The notes: generated by a model not told the origin, from the letters alone. Counted from the first letter of the stretch, positions 23,905 to 30,582 are shown. The stretch is DNA of 32,009 bases from a virus (IMGVR_UViG_3300049827_000166:1-32009); one strand, 5' to 3'. Translations and numbers: made by a program.

Positions 23905-24011
23905 AACGACATGACTAGTGATCTGTTTACAGAGTTTCAGAATATTGCAGGGCTGCGCGCGTACGTGCGCGGGTCCCTGCGCGGTTTGCAGGGTTTGCAT
24001 AGTTTCGGATC
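23832..24011. repeat. Long inverted repeat with tandem 9-mers, possible replication origin or RNA structure
   Basis: Arms 23832-23864 and 23979-24011 are inverted copies, 30 of 33 bases identical. Each arm holds two tandem copies of CCTGCAAAC (one copy imperfect in the right arm). Further inward, CCCGCGC-type blocks also pair. The 114-bp centre includes an unusually A/T-rich tract at about 23909-23950. It spans the last coding bases of the prim-pol gene and the gap before the nuclease gene. Iteron-like repeats plus an A/T-rich tract beside a primase fit an origin; a long RNA hairpin or regulator site is the alternative. Confidence 0.6.
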
Positions 24012-24026
24012 AGCCGGGTCGGTTCG

Positions 24027-24791
24027 ATGACTACCGCCACGGCGCCGAAGCGCACGCCGCTGGCCGGACCGCGCCGGACGAAGAACCACCAGTACTACTT
24101 CAACGGCGAGGGGCCGTGGCCGGGGGTGACGACGATCACCGGCGTCCTCGACAAGCCGCCGCTCGTCAACTGGAAGATGAACCAGGTCGCACTCGCCGCG
24201 ATCGAGCAGGCCGAGCGGCTCATCGAGGATCGCGAGTCGGGCAAGACCGAAGCCGCGGTCAAGTACCTCACGACCCTGTCTACCACGGCGATGGACCGTG
24301 GCTCGCGCATCCACGGCAGCATCGAGCAGATCCTCCGCCGCGAGCCGGTCGAGGTCGACCCCCGTGACGAGGCCGCGGTCCAGGGTGCCCGTGCCTGGCT
24401 GAACCAGCAGGCCACCGAGCACGCCCTCCGGCCGCTGCACGTCGAGGCGTACCTCATCCACGCGACGCTCCGCTACGGCGGGACGCTCGACCTCATCGCC
24501 GAGATCGACGGCGAGGTCTGGCTGCTCGACTGGAAGACGGGCAAGTCCGTGGCGCGGCCGTCGGGCGACGTGTACTCCGACCACCGGCTCCAGCTCGCGG
24601 CCTATGCCCACGCCGAGTTCATCGCGAAGCCGGGGGACCCCAAGGAGTACCCGCTTCCCACGATCAACCGCTTCGGCATCGTCCACGTCACCGACGGCGG
24701 CACGCGGCTGTACGAGGCCGACGTCACCGAACGCGACTGGATCGCCTTTCGGGCGTGTCTGAACCTGTGGGACTGGCGGAGGGGCAGGTGA
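24027..24791 (+). CDS. RecB/Cas4-like PD-(D/E)XK exonuclease
   Basis: A 254-residue protein. Motifs are in the expected order: helix with RGSRIHGSIEQ (H96), GGTLDLIAEI (D155), WLLDWKTGKS (D168-x-K170), and the QLAAY motif (Q189, Y193), which is the QxxxY signature of RecB/lambda-exonuclease-type nucleases. It would resect or process DNA ends for phage recombination or replication, working with the SSB-like protein. There are no cysteines for a Cas4 iron-sulfur cluster, so the name refers only to nuclease fold. Start ATG follows the inverted repeat after 15 nt. Confidence 0.85.
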   Translation: MTTATAPKRTPLAGPRRTKNHQYYFNGEGPWPGVTTITGVLDKPPLVNWKMNQVALAAIEQAERLIEDRESGKTEAAVKYLTTLSTTAMDRGSRIHGSIEQILRREPVEVDPRDEAAVQGARAWLNQQATEHALRPLHVEAYLIHATLRYGGTLDLIAEIDGEVWLLDWKTGKSVARPSGDVYSDHRLQLAAYAHAEFIAKPGDPKEYPLPTINRFGIVHVTDGGTRLYEADVTERDWIAFRACLNLWDWRRGR

Positions 24792-25360
24792 TGCACCGCC
24801 ACCGCTGGGTCCGTGGCTACTACGACCAGGCGAGTCGCTGCGACTACGTCGGCTGCGATGCCATCGATGCCGACGTGCTGCGCATCCTTGCCATCGACCC
24901 CGGCACCGAGTCGTCGGCATGGATGCACCTCGAGGACGGGATGCCGGTGGACTTCGGCATCGTCCCCAACGGTGCGCTGATCGGGATGCTCGAGGACGAG
25001 TGGCGCTACCGCGAGGGCCAGGCGCCGTCCGTCGTGGTGATCGAGCAGGTCGCGTCCTACGGGATGCCCGTCGGGCGCGAGGTGTTCGAGACGGTGCGCT
25101 GGTCGGGCCGCTTCGAGCAGGCGTGCCAGCCGGCGGCGGTCGTGCAGCTCACGCGCAAGGCGGTCGTCACCCACCTCTGCGGCTCGTCCCGCGCCAAGGA
25201 CGCCAACGTGCGCGCCGCCCTCATCGACCGCTACGGCGGCAAGGCGGCGGCCATTGGCACGAAGGCCGAGCCCGGACCGCTCCACGGCATCGCGAAGGAC
25301 GTGTGGTCGGCACTCGCCATCGCGTGTGTCTACGCCGACCGGAAGGAGGCTGCCGCGTGA
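24791..25360 (+). CDS. RuvC-like Holliday-junction resolvase with a zinc-type N-terminus
   Basis: A 189-residue protein. Residues 1-25 (MHRHRWVRGYYDQASRCDYVGCD) have His and Cys residues spaced like a small zinc finger. From residue 30 an RNase H/RuvC fold follows: LRILAIDPGTESSAWMHL (D36), VVVIEQVASYGMPVG (E85), and the C-terminal HGIAKDVWSALAIA. The pattern matches phage RuvC-like resolvases that cut Holliday junctions before packaging. ATG 24791 lies inside the previous stop; GTG 24788 in the same frame is the alternative. The stop overlaps the next GTG. Confidence 0.8.
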   Translation: MHRHRWVRGYYDQASRCDYVGCDAIDADVLRILAIDPGTESSAWMHLEDGMPVDFGIVPNGALIGMLEDEWRYREGQAPSVVVIEQVASYGMPVGREVFETVRWSGRFEQACQPAAVVQLTRKAVVTHLCGSSRAKDANVRAALIDRYGGKAAAIGTKAEPGPLHGIAKDVWSALAIACVYADRKEAAA

Positions 25361-25566
25361 CCCGCGACAACATCGTCACCTGGCGCACCTATGCCGACGA
25401 GGAGTGGTCGCGGCTGACCGCTGCCGACCCGCTCACCGTTGACGACGACGAGCCCTGGCCAAACGAGCTGCCCGAGCTGCCCCGCAACCGCGACGGCCTG
25501 CTGCTGGGCCTCGGCGTCCTGCTCATCGTCGCCGTGCTCGCCTACCTCCTTGGACGTGCGTCGTGA
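25357..25566 (+). CDS. 69-residue protein with C-terminal membrane anchor
   Basis: Starts at GTG in a GTGA overlap. The N-terminal 45 residues are acidic/polar (TAADPLTVDDDEPWPNELPELP), then one hydrophobic segment (GLLLGLGVLLIVAVLAYLLG) ends the protein, so a tail-anchored membrane protein is likely. It is one of four consecutive small proteins here, three with a membrane segment. No known family. Stop overlaps the next ATG by one base. Confidence 0.6.
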   Translation: MTRDNIVTWRTYADEEWSRLTAADPLTVDDDEPWPNELPELPRNRDGLLLGLGVLLIVAVLAYLLGRAS

Positions 25567-25667
25567 TGACCCGCGCCGCCGGCCTCCTCGGCGCCCTCCT
25601 GTTCAGCCTCGCCGCCTGGGCGCTCATCCTCGCCATCGCGGTGTTCGTCCTGCCGGGGCCGTGGTGA
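25566..25667 (+). CDS. 33-residue membrane peptide
   Basis: ATG overlaps the preceding stop. Almost the whole peptide is hydrophobic (GLLGALLFSLAAWALILAIAVFVLPGPW), fitting one transmembrane helix. Its stop shares a base with the next ATG, so it belongs to a coupled string of genes. Support for translation comes only from this overlap pattern. Confidence 0.5.
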   Translation: MTRAAGLLGALLFSLAAWALILAIAVFVLPGPW

Positions 25668-25888
25668 TGGCGAACGTGCTGTTGAGCCCGCACGTCGTCC
25701 AGCACGAGCGGTGGGTCCGATCGCGTGACGAGTTGGCCGTGATCGTCTCTGATCTGGTAGCCGCAGAGTGCTGGTTCAGCGTCACGCCCAAGCCCGATGG
25801 CTGGTACCGGGTCAGGGCCAAGATGGCGACCACGGACTATTGCGCATCCCCGCTTGACTTGATTGTCCAAGGGGCGCGGGTCCGATGA
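25667..25888 (+). CDS. 73-residue protein (hypothetical)
   Basis: Starts in a TGATG overlap. A soluble alpha/beta sequence: VVQHERWVRSRDELAVIVSDLVAAECWFSVTPKPDGWYRVRAKMA. The order suggests a small beta-sheet with two helices. It has no recognised motif, and its codon third positions are less GC-biased than its neighbours. The stop overlaps the next ATG. Confidence 0.55.
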   Translation: MANVLLSPHVVQHERWVRSRDELAVIVSDLVAAECWFSVTPKPDGWYRVRAKMATTDYCASPLDLIVQGARVR

Positions 25889-26064
25889 GCTGCGTCGGCC
25901 AGCCGCCCGCCACGCTCGACGCCTTCTGGGGCGCCATCGACCGCTGCGCCACCGCGGCGGGCGGCGCCGACTGGCCGTCGCTCGCGCTCACCGGGCTGGC
26001 CACCGTCGTCGTGCTCGTGGTCGCCGTGCTCCTGGTGGGCGCGGCGGCGGTGCGGCTGCGATGA
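25885..26064 (+). CDS. 59-residue membrane protein
   Basis: ATG is in a 4-nt overlap with the previous stop. The C-terminal half is a hydrophobic helix (LALTGLATVVVLVVAVLLVGAAAV) ending in RLR. The N-terminal half contains two cysteines (C3, C22). It is likely a tail-anchored protein. The stop overlaps the RlpA-like gene's start. No family is recognised. Confidence 0.55.
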   Translation: MSCVGQPPATLDAFWGAIDRCATAAGGADWPSLALTGLATVVVLVVAVLLVGAAAVRLR

Positions 26065-26618
26065 GGCACGTCGCCACCTTCGCCGCTGGCCTCGTCCTCG
26101 GCGCCCTGCTCGCCGTCCTGCTCACGTCCAACGTCACCAGCCGGCAGCCATCGGCTCCCCGGCCCGCGCAGGCCGACCTACGGCGAGTCGAAGCTCCTGC
26201 GCGGACCGAGGTGCCACGGCGAACCAGCGTGCAGCCCGGTGCAAGTCGGGCCTCCTCTGCCACGCCGACGACCAGCTCCGGGGCTGCGTCGGCTACTGCC
26301 GCCACGGACCCGGTTCCCACCGTGGCACCCACCAAGCGCCCCAAGGCCACCACGCGCCCCGCACACGGCCTCAGGGGCGTCGCGACGTGGTATGCCTACC
26401 GCCGGGGCCAAGCCGCAGCCGGCCCGCGCCTACGGGCGGCGTTGGGCGCGGGCTGGCGCGGCAGGACGGTGTACGTCAACGGCGTGGCCGTGCGCCTCAC
26501 CGACTACATGGGCACCAAGAACCGCGCCAAGGTGATCGACCTGGACGACGGACTGTTCCGGCGCATCTGCGGGCCGCTAACTCTGGGGATATGCGACGTC
26601 GTTGTGACGTGGCGGTAG
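26061..26618 (+). CDS. Secreted RlpA-like double-psi beta-barrel protein
   Basis: A 185-residue protein. Residues 1-22 form an N-terminal hydrophobic segment (signal or anchor). Residues 25-105 are Ser/Thr/Pro/Ala-rich (TSSGAASATAATDPVPTVAPTKRP), a typical exported linker. Residues 110-185 match a double-psi beta-barrel of the RlpA type: GVATWYAYRRGQAAAGPRLRAALG, VRLTDYMG, KVIDLDDGLFRRICG. RlpA proteins act on or bind peptidoglycan. It lies in the early operon, not the lysis cassette, suggesting envelope modification or superinfection exclusion. Whether the enzymatic residues are complete is uncertain: the usual AAH motif has no His here. Confidence 0.75.
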   Translation: MRHVATFAAGLVLGALLAVLLTSNVTSRQPSAPRPAQADLRRVEAPARTEVPRRTSVQPGASRASSATPTTSSGAASATAATDPVPTVAPTKRPKATTRPAHGLRGVATWYAYRRGQAAAGPRLRAALGAGWRGRTVYVNGVAVRLTDYMGTKNRAKVIDLDDGLFRRICGPLTLGICDVVVTWR

Positions 26619-26631
26619 AAGGGAGACGATC

Positions 26632-27510
26632 GTGAAGATCGAGGAAACCGAGCTGACGCCGGAACTGGCCGCGAGGCTTCTCGCGCACCAACATCCGAAC
26701 CAGAGGCGCCCATCGACGCTCGTCGTTGCGACGTACGCACGGGCAATCAAGGAGGGTCGGTGGCGGCTCATCGCTGACCCGCTCCAGGTTGATGCCAATG
26801 GGCTCATGTTCAACGGCGCCCATCGCTGCGCGGCGGTTATTTCCGCGAACCGGGCGATCCCGGTGATGATCTGTTGGGACGCCGATGCGTCCACATTCGA
26901 CCTGATCGACGTAGGCCGCAAGCGCAGCGCGTATCAGTTCATCACCGACGGCGAGGCATCCTTGCGTGCGTCCGCGGCGCGGACGACGCTCTGGTACCGA
27001 CTCCGATTCGATAGGCCGCTTCAGCCGCGACACATCGGCTTCGATGTCCACGAGATCATGGCCGAGGCTGATGCTCAGGGTCCGGCTTTCGACGCCATGC
27101 TCAGGTGCGCCAAGACGACGTACGAATACACCGGGCTCACCCCGTCTGTCGTGCTTGGAGCTTATGCCATCGCCTTCGGCATGGGCTACGTGTCCGAGGT
27201 CGAGGCGTTCGTCGATGGCATCGTCAACCCGAGCGACCTCCCGCCGGGCGATCCCGCGAGACTTCTATCCGATCGGTTCCGCAGGCAGGATCACCGCGGC
27301 CGTCGGCGAGAGTTGGTACAGGACTGGTCGGTGCTTGTGAGGGCACTCAACCTCCACCTAGAGGGCCGAACGACGACTAGGCTCGTGATGAGCGAGTTCT
27401 GGCCGCGTGTGGCTGAGTCCGAGGCCGAGTTCAGCCGCCGCCGATCCCTCGCGTCGAAGGCCAACGCTCGTCGCATCGACGGTGTTCGTCGCGACAGGAT
27501 CGCCAGCTAA
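26632..27510 (+). CDS. ParB/Srx-like protein
   Basis: A 292-residue protein starting at GTG with GGGAG upstream. The N-terminal half has the ParB-like signature: RPSTLVVATYARAIKEGRWRLIADPLQVD, then GAHRCAAVISANRAIPVMICWD (GAHR at 62-65) and LIDVGRKRSAYQFI. In ParB-type phage proteins the GxHR box binds nucleotide and sometimes gives nuclease activity. The C-terminal half is helical and basic. It may regulate or process DNA. Its codon use is less GC3-rich than its neighbours, hinting at later acquisition. It is separated from the RlpA-like gene by 13 nt and from the next by 8 nt. Confidence 0.72.
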   Translation: MKIEETELTPELAARLLAHQHPNQRRPSTLVVATYARAIKEGRWRLIADPLQVDANGLMFNGAHRCAAVISANRAIPVMICWDADASTFDLIDVGRKRSAYQFITDGEASLRASAARTTLWYRLRFDRPLQPRHIGFDVHEIMAEADAQGPAFDAMLRCAKTTYEYTGLTPSVVLGAYAIAFGMGYVSEVEAFVDGIVNPSDLPPGDPARLLSDRFRRQDHRGRRRELVQDWSVLVRALNLHLEGRTTTRLVMSEFWPRVAESEAEFSRRRSLASKANARRIDGVRRDRIAS

Positions 27511-27518
27511 CTCCCCCG

Positions 27519-27878
27519 ATGACCGCCTCCTCTCGCCCGGTGAGGCAGCCCGCCATGCGCCTCCGCGTCGCGCTGGGCCAGGAGCCCGAGCTGCGCTGCC
27601 CGTGGTGCGACGAGTGGTGGCCGATCACCGCCGACTTCTGGCGCCTCAACGACTGGGACAAGTGCCTCGCCTGCAACCGCGAGCGGGCCCGCCTGTACCA
27701 GCAGCTCCGCTGCCGCGATGCGCAGTACCGCACCGCCAACGCCGAGAAGTCGCGCCGGTACCGCGCCTGGCTGGCCGCGACGTGTCCCGAGTACCTCCCA
27801 GCCTACGAGCGGGAGCGCAAGGCATATCGCCGCGAGTACGCCCGCCAGCGCCGGGCGCGGCTGCGGGATGCGGCATGA
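27519..27878 (+). CDS. Zinc-finger protein of the phage CxxC...CxxC type
   Basis: A 119-residue protein with CPWC (C27, C30) and CLAC (C49, C52) around DEWWPITADFWRLNDWDK, the pattern of small phage zinc-ribbon proteins often lying near HNH nucleases. The rest is a strongly basic helix (RAWLAATCPEYLPAYERERKAYRREYARQRRARLRD), so nucleic-acid binding is likely. No HNH catalytic motif is present. A second ATG at 27555 would begin just before the zinc ribbon. The stop overlaps the next ATG by 4 nt. Confidence 0.65.
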   Translation: MTASSRPVRQPAMRLRVALGQEPELRCPWCDEWWPITADFWRLNDWDKCLACNRERARLYQQLRCRDAQYRTANAEKSRRYRAWLAATCPEYLPAYERERKAYRREYARQRRARLRDAA

Positions 27879-28093
27879 CGCCGCTCCTGCCCGAGCTCAC
27901 CGCCCGTGAGGAACAGGTGCTGCTCCTGCTGGGCGAGGGGTTCGGCCTGCGGGAGATCGCGCGCAGCCTCGGCCTGTCCGTCTGGACCGTCCGCGACCAC
28001 CGCGACAACGGCAAGCGCAAGCTCTGCGCGACCACGACGACGCACGCCGTGGCGATCGTCGTCCGCACGCGCAACGGGACGCCGGTCGCGTGA
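27875..28093 (+). CDS. LuxR-type HTH protein
   Basis: A 72-residue protein. Residues 8-55 form a LuxR/sigma-70-like helix-turn-helix: LTAREEQVLLLLGEGFGLREIARSLGLSVWTVRDHRDNGKRKL. The C-terminal part is short. It is a DNA-binding regulator with no sensor domain, so it may act as a transcription factor for late or lysogeny genes. It lies immediately before excisionase and integrase, a suggestive place. Start and stop both overlap neighbouring genes by 4 nt. Confidence 0.75.
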   Translation: MTPLLPELTAREEQVLLLLGEGFGLREIARSLGLSVWTVRDHRDNGKRKLCATTTTHAVAIVVRTRNGTPVA

Positions 28094-28485
28094 CGGAGCG
28101 CATCGCCTACCGGGCCGACGAGGCCGCCGCCGCGCTCGGCGTGGACATCGAGACGGTGCGCCGTGCCCTGGTCCGCGGCGAGATGCCCGGGCGCAAGCTG
28201 GGCTCGACGTGGCTCATCCCGGTCGATGCATTGTCGGAGTGGCTACGATGTGGACGTGACACGACGCTACGGAGCGGGGACGGTCTACCAGCGGCCGGAC
28301 GGCAAGTGGTCGGGGCAGTGGAGCGCCGGCCGCGACGAGTACGGCAACCGCGTCCGGGGGACGGTGACGGCCGAGACGGAGGCCGCGGCGTGGAAGGCCT
28401 TGGCAGCAGCTCGGGGGAAGTCCTCTACGAGGCGCCGCCGCGGGGGCGAAACCGTCGCCGCGTTCCTCGAGCGCTGGCTGGCTGA
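28090..28485 (+). CDS. Excisionase-like MerR/HTH_17 protein with long overlapping C-terminus
   Basis: A 131-residue ORF starting at GTG in a GTGA overlap. Residues 3-52 form a compact winged-helix/HTH_17 domain: RIAYRADEAAAALGVDIETVRRALV and KLGSTWLIPVDALSEWL, matching phage excisionases that bend attachment-site DNA. Xis-type proteins usually end about here, but this frame stays open for another 76 residues, overlapping integrase by 236 nt with an Arg/Gly/Pro-rich sequence that looks like a shadow of the integrase frame. It may be translated as written, or the natural protein may be shorter; a sequencing frameshift is also possible. Confidence 0.68.
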   Translation: MTERIAYRADEAAAALGVDIETVRRALVRGEMPGRKLGSTWLIPVDALSEWLRCGRDTTLRSGDGLPAAGRQVVGAVERRPRRVRQPRPGDGDGRDGGRGVEGLGSSSGEVLYEAPPRGRNRRRVPRALAG

Positions 28486-29368
28486 GGTCGTCCGCCCGAC
28501 CCGTCGCGAGCGGACGCTGGTCGGTTACCGCAGCATCGTGGACAACCAGCTCGTGCCCGAGTTCGGCGACCGGATCCTGCGCAGCCTCACCCGCCGCGAC
28601 GTCCAGGCGTGGGTCAACCTCCAGACGGCTGCGCCCCTGACCGTCCATCACCGGGTGGACTGCCTCCGTGCCGCCCTGTCCTACGCTGTCCGCTGGGGGC
28701 TGGTGGATGCCAACCCGGCCACCGACCTCGATCTCCCGGCCGTGCCACGGCGCACCGTCCACGCGATGAGCCCCGACGATGCCCGAGCCATCCTCGCCGC
28801 GACGTCCGGGACGTGGTTCGCGCCGCTCGTCACGATGGCGCTCTGGACGGGTCTGCGGCAGGGCGAGCTCCTCGGGCTGCGCTGGGCTGACGTCGACATC
28901 AAGGGGGGCAGCCTCACCGTTCACACGAGCCTCGCCCGCCTGCCCGGCAGGCACGGCACCCGCTACGTCCTCGACGCCCCCAAGTCGGCCGCCAGCCGGC
29001 GCACCGTCCCGATCGCCGCGCCCGCCCTCGATGTCCTGCGCGAGCACCAGAAGGACCAGTTGCGCAAGGGCGGCTCGTGGAAGGGCCTCGTGTACGCCTA
29101 TGCCGACCGGCCCATCGACGGCACGCGGCTGACCAAGGACTTCCAGGCTGCGCTCAAGGCGGCCAAGCTGCCGGAGATGCGCTGGCACGACCTACGCCAC
29201 GGCACGGCCTCACTGCTCATCGCCTCGGGCGTCCCGCTGGCCGTCGTGTCGAGCATCCTCGGGCACTCCGGCATCGCCATCACGGTGGACGTCTACGGGC
29301 ACCTGACGGAGGACACCAAGCGCTCCGCGATGGACCGGATGGCAGCAGACATGGCAGCGGACGCCTGA
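28250..29368 (+). CDS. int: Tyrosine integrase
   Basis: A 372-residue tyrosine recombinase. I chose GTG 28250 because GGAG lies 10 nt upstream; GTG 28256 is another option. The N-terminus (RRYGAGTVYQRPDGKWSGQWSAG) is an arm-binding domain. The core-binding part follows (TLVGYRSIVDNQLVPEFGDRIL). The catalytic domain shows R203 in LWTGLRQGELL, K245 in the PKSAASRRTV region, H313 and R316 in HDLRHG, H339 in LGHSG, and Y349 in VDVYGH. It would recombine the phage attP with a host tRNA gene; a matching tRNA 3' half follows 17 nt after its stop. Confidence 0.95.
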   Translation: MDVTRRYGAGTVYQRPDGKWSGQWSAGRDEYGNRVRGTVTAETEAAAWKALAAARGKSSTRRRRGGETVAAFLERWLAEVVRPTRRERTLVGYRSIVDNQLVPEFGDRILRSLTRRDVQAWVNLQTAAPLTVHHRVDCLRAALSYAVRWGLVDANPATDLDLPAVPRRTVHAMSPDDARAILAATSGTWFAPLVTMALWTGLRQGELLGLRWADVDIKGGSLTVHTSLARLPGRHGTRYVLDAPKSAASRRTVPIAAPALDVLREHQKDQLRKGGSWKGLVYAYADRPIDGTRLTKDFQAALKAAKLPEMRWHDLRHGTASLLIASGVPLAVVSSILGHSGIAITVDVYGHLTEDTKRSAMDRMAADMAADA

Positions 29369-29385
29369 TCCACGCTCAGGGCAGC

Positions 29386-29443
29386 GGACTCAAACACCGC
29401 TGAGGGCAACCTCGTGTGGGTTCGAATCCCACCTTCGCTACCA
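29386..29443 (+). other. attP core candidate: 3' half of a tRNA-Leu (CAA)
   Basis: From the anticodon loop CTCAAAC (anticodon CAA), through a long variable arm (GAGG-GCAA-CCTC), a T arm (GTGGG-TTCGAAT-CCCAC), acceptor strand CTTCGCT, discriminator A and CCA, it matches a tRNA-Leu 3' half. The long variable arm and discriminator A fit leucine rather than serine. No 5' half exists upstream. Integrases of this type commonly use the tRNA 3' half as the crossover site, so this is most likely attP. The A-A mismatch at the top of the anticodon stem suggests that host identity begins in the loop. Confidence 0.78.
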
Positions 29444-29754
29444 CGTTTCACGCACCAGGCACCACCCCGGCCGACTGGCACATGGCAGCAGGGATGGCAG
29501 CGCAGCGGTATCGGACCCCCGTCAACTGACGGATACCGCAAGGGGTGGCGAGCCGCCACCCTTGGAGCGTGACGGCGCATGTCTTTCCCGTGGCTGCGCG
29601 TCTCGCCGACCTCCCTCCGGCGAGACGCGGCCCCGGCAGCGCCAACGACTACTCGCAAGCGGCACCTTGCACCAGGCTTGCGCGGCCTGAGCCCGTCCGA
29701 TATCGGGCTCACCACTCCCGTACCCATGCTCACCCGTGACCGCGTCCGTGTGCG
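29444..29754. other. 311-nt noncoding segment with four hairpins
   Basis: No convincing gene. Four inverted repeats in a row: 29505-29539 (GCGGTATC/GATACCGC plus an inner stem), 29540-29563 (AAGGGGTGGC/GCCACCCTT with one bulge), 29597-29629 (12-bp perfect stem CGCGTCTCGCCG/CGGCGAGACGCG), and 29688-29711 (TGAGCCCG/CGGGCTCA). None has a T-run. Possible roles: integrase/excisionase arm sites, a structured RNA, or transcription barriers between the lysogeny and lysis modules. Only weak promoter-like elements are seen before the next gene. Confidence 0.6.
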
Positions 29755-29961
29755 ATGGCTGAGGGGCGGGACGGCGGCGATGGCTGGCGCGACCCCTACC
29801 TCCGGCGGGTCCGCACCGTGGCGGTCATCGTCATCTGCATCCTCATGGTCTGGGTCGTCGTGGCCGAGCCCGGCCCGAATGACATCGCGACCACCGGCAC
29901 CCTCGGCGGGATGCTCCTCGTCCTCCTCGGCTTCGAAGCCCTCACCCGGTGGCCGAAGTGA
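29755..29961 (+). CDS. Two-helix membrane protein, possible holin
   Basis: A 68-residue protein with hydrophobic segments at about residues 21-37 (TVAVIVICILMVWVVVA) and 46-62 (TTGTLGGMLLVLLGFEA), and basic ends. The size and two-helix layout suit a class II holin-like protein. The neighbouring small membrane proteins and the peptidase support a lysis role, although this is context only. The stop overlaps the next gene's start by 4 nt. It is the first gene after the attP-side noncoding stretch. Confidence 0.55.
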   Translation: MAEGRDGGDGWRDPYLRRVRTVAVIVICILMVWVVVAEPGPNDIATTGTLGGMLLVLLGFEALTRWPK

Positions 29962-30284
29962 CTAACCAGCTCCCGGTCACCGTCGGCCTGCTGGTCGGCG
30001 CGCTTGCCGTCGTCATCTGGGCGATCGTCCTGGTCCGCGCGCTGCTCGAATGGCGCCACCAGGAGGAGCGCCGGATCAGCTGGGTGATGATGGCCGGGAC
30101 GGCCTTCCTCGCCTCGGTCGGCACGCTGTCGAGCTCCATCGGCTTCGGCATCCAGTCGGGCGTCCTCGACGTCAATCTGTCGCAGCCGATGCTCTCGTTC
30201 GTCGCGAGCGTTGGCCGCGGCGCGCTCGTGATGGGCGGCCTGATCGTCCTGACCCATGCCCGCCCGCCGAAGGTACGCCCGTGA
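29958..30284 (+). CDS. Three-helix membrane protein, possible holin or lysis accessory
   Basis: A 108-residue protein. I chose GTG 29958 because it makes a 4-nt GTGA overlap; GTG 29949 is an in-frame alternative. It has hydrophobic segments at about residues 8-28 (VGLLVGALAVVIWAIVLVRAL), 42-62, and 78-99, with a basic loop EWRHQEERR after the first. This fits a three-pass membrane protein, the layout of many class I holins. No family name is certain. It lies between another small membrane gene and the Cys-rich gene upstream of the peptidase. Confidence 0.55.
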   Translation: MTNQLPVTVGLLVGALAVVIWAIVLVRALLEWRHQEERRISWVMMAGTAFLASVGTLSSSIGFGIQSGVLDVNLSQPMLSFVASVGRGALVMGGLIVLTHARPPKVRP

Positions 30285-30582
30285 GCGACGAGTGGAGAAC
30301 CGCCTACCTGTCGGACCCGGCAGCCGCGGTGGCCGCTGGCACGACCCCGAGTACCGACGCGTCTACCACCGCGCATGGCGCGCGGCGCATCCCGAGTACC
30401 GGGAGCGCGAGCGACTGCGGCGGGCGCGGGCGAAGCGATACGACCCGGCTGGCACTGCGGACGCACCGCGGTTCCCGCGCCCGCTGCCGGTCGCTGCCGT
30501 CGCCTGCATCTGCCCGTGCGGCTGCGTTGAGCCGGTTCCGGTTGTGGCCTGCGGGTTCTGCCTGATGGGAGAGTGCGAGTGA
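30256..30582 (+). CDS. Basic, cysteine-rich small protein
   Basis: A 108-residue protein overlapping the preceding gene's 3' end by 29 nt. The central part (HDPEYRRVYHRAWRAAHPEYRERERLRRARAKRYD) is a strongly basic helix often seen in small phage proteins with zinc or HNH neighbours. The C-terminus has seven cysteines (C84, C86, C88, C90, C99, C102, C107), suggesting metal binding. A GTGA overlap at the end couples it to the peptidase gene, which supports this frame. A GTG at 30281 in another frame also overlaps the upstream stop but lacks these features. Confidence 0.5.
   Translation: MPARRRYARERRVENRLPVGPGSRGGRWHDPEYRRVYHRAWRAAHPEYRERERLRRARAKRYDPAGTADAPRFPRPLPVAAVACICPCGCVEPVPVVACGFCLMGECE

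Noticed and set aside
22084-24000. 638-codon ORF on the - strand opposite the prim-pol gene
   Set aside because: Low-complexity composition typical of an antisense shadow; the + strand frame carries zinc, DVD and Walker motifs in order.
29356-29443. Complete phage tRNA overlapping the integrase end
   Set aside because: A 5' strand AGCGGAC could pair partly with CTTCGCT and a CTGA/TCAG stem exists, but position 8 is not T, the D loop lacks GG, and one acceptor pair and the top anticodon pair are mismatched. A tRNA 3' half at attP is the better explanation.
29579-29965. 128-codon ORF in the hairpin-rich region
   Set aside because: Ser/Arg/Pro-rich product without a domain, running through strong inverted repeats and overlapping the better small membrane gene.
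30050-30565. Alternative frame in the cysteine-rich region, starting at GTG 30281
   Set aside because: Its product is low-complexity Ser/Arg/Thr, while the 30256-30582 frame has a basic helix, seven cysteines and a 4-nt overlap with the peptidase start.
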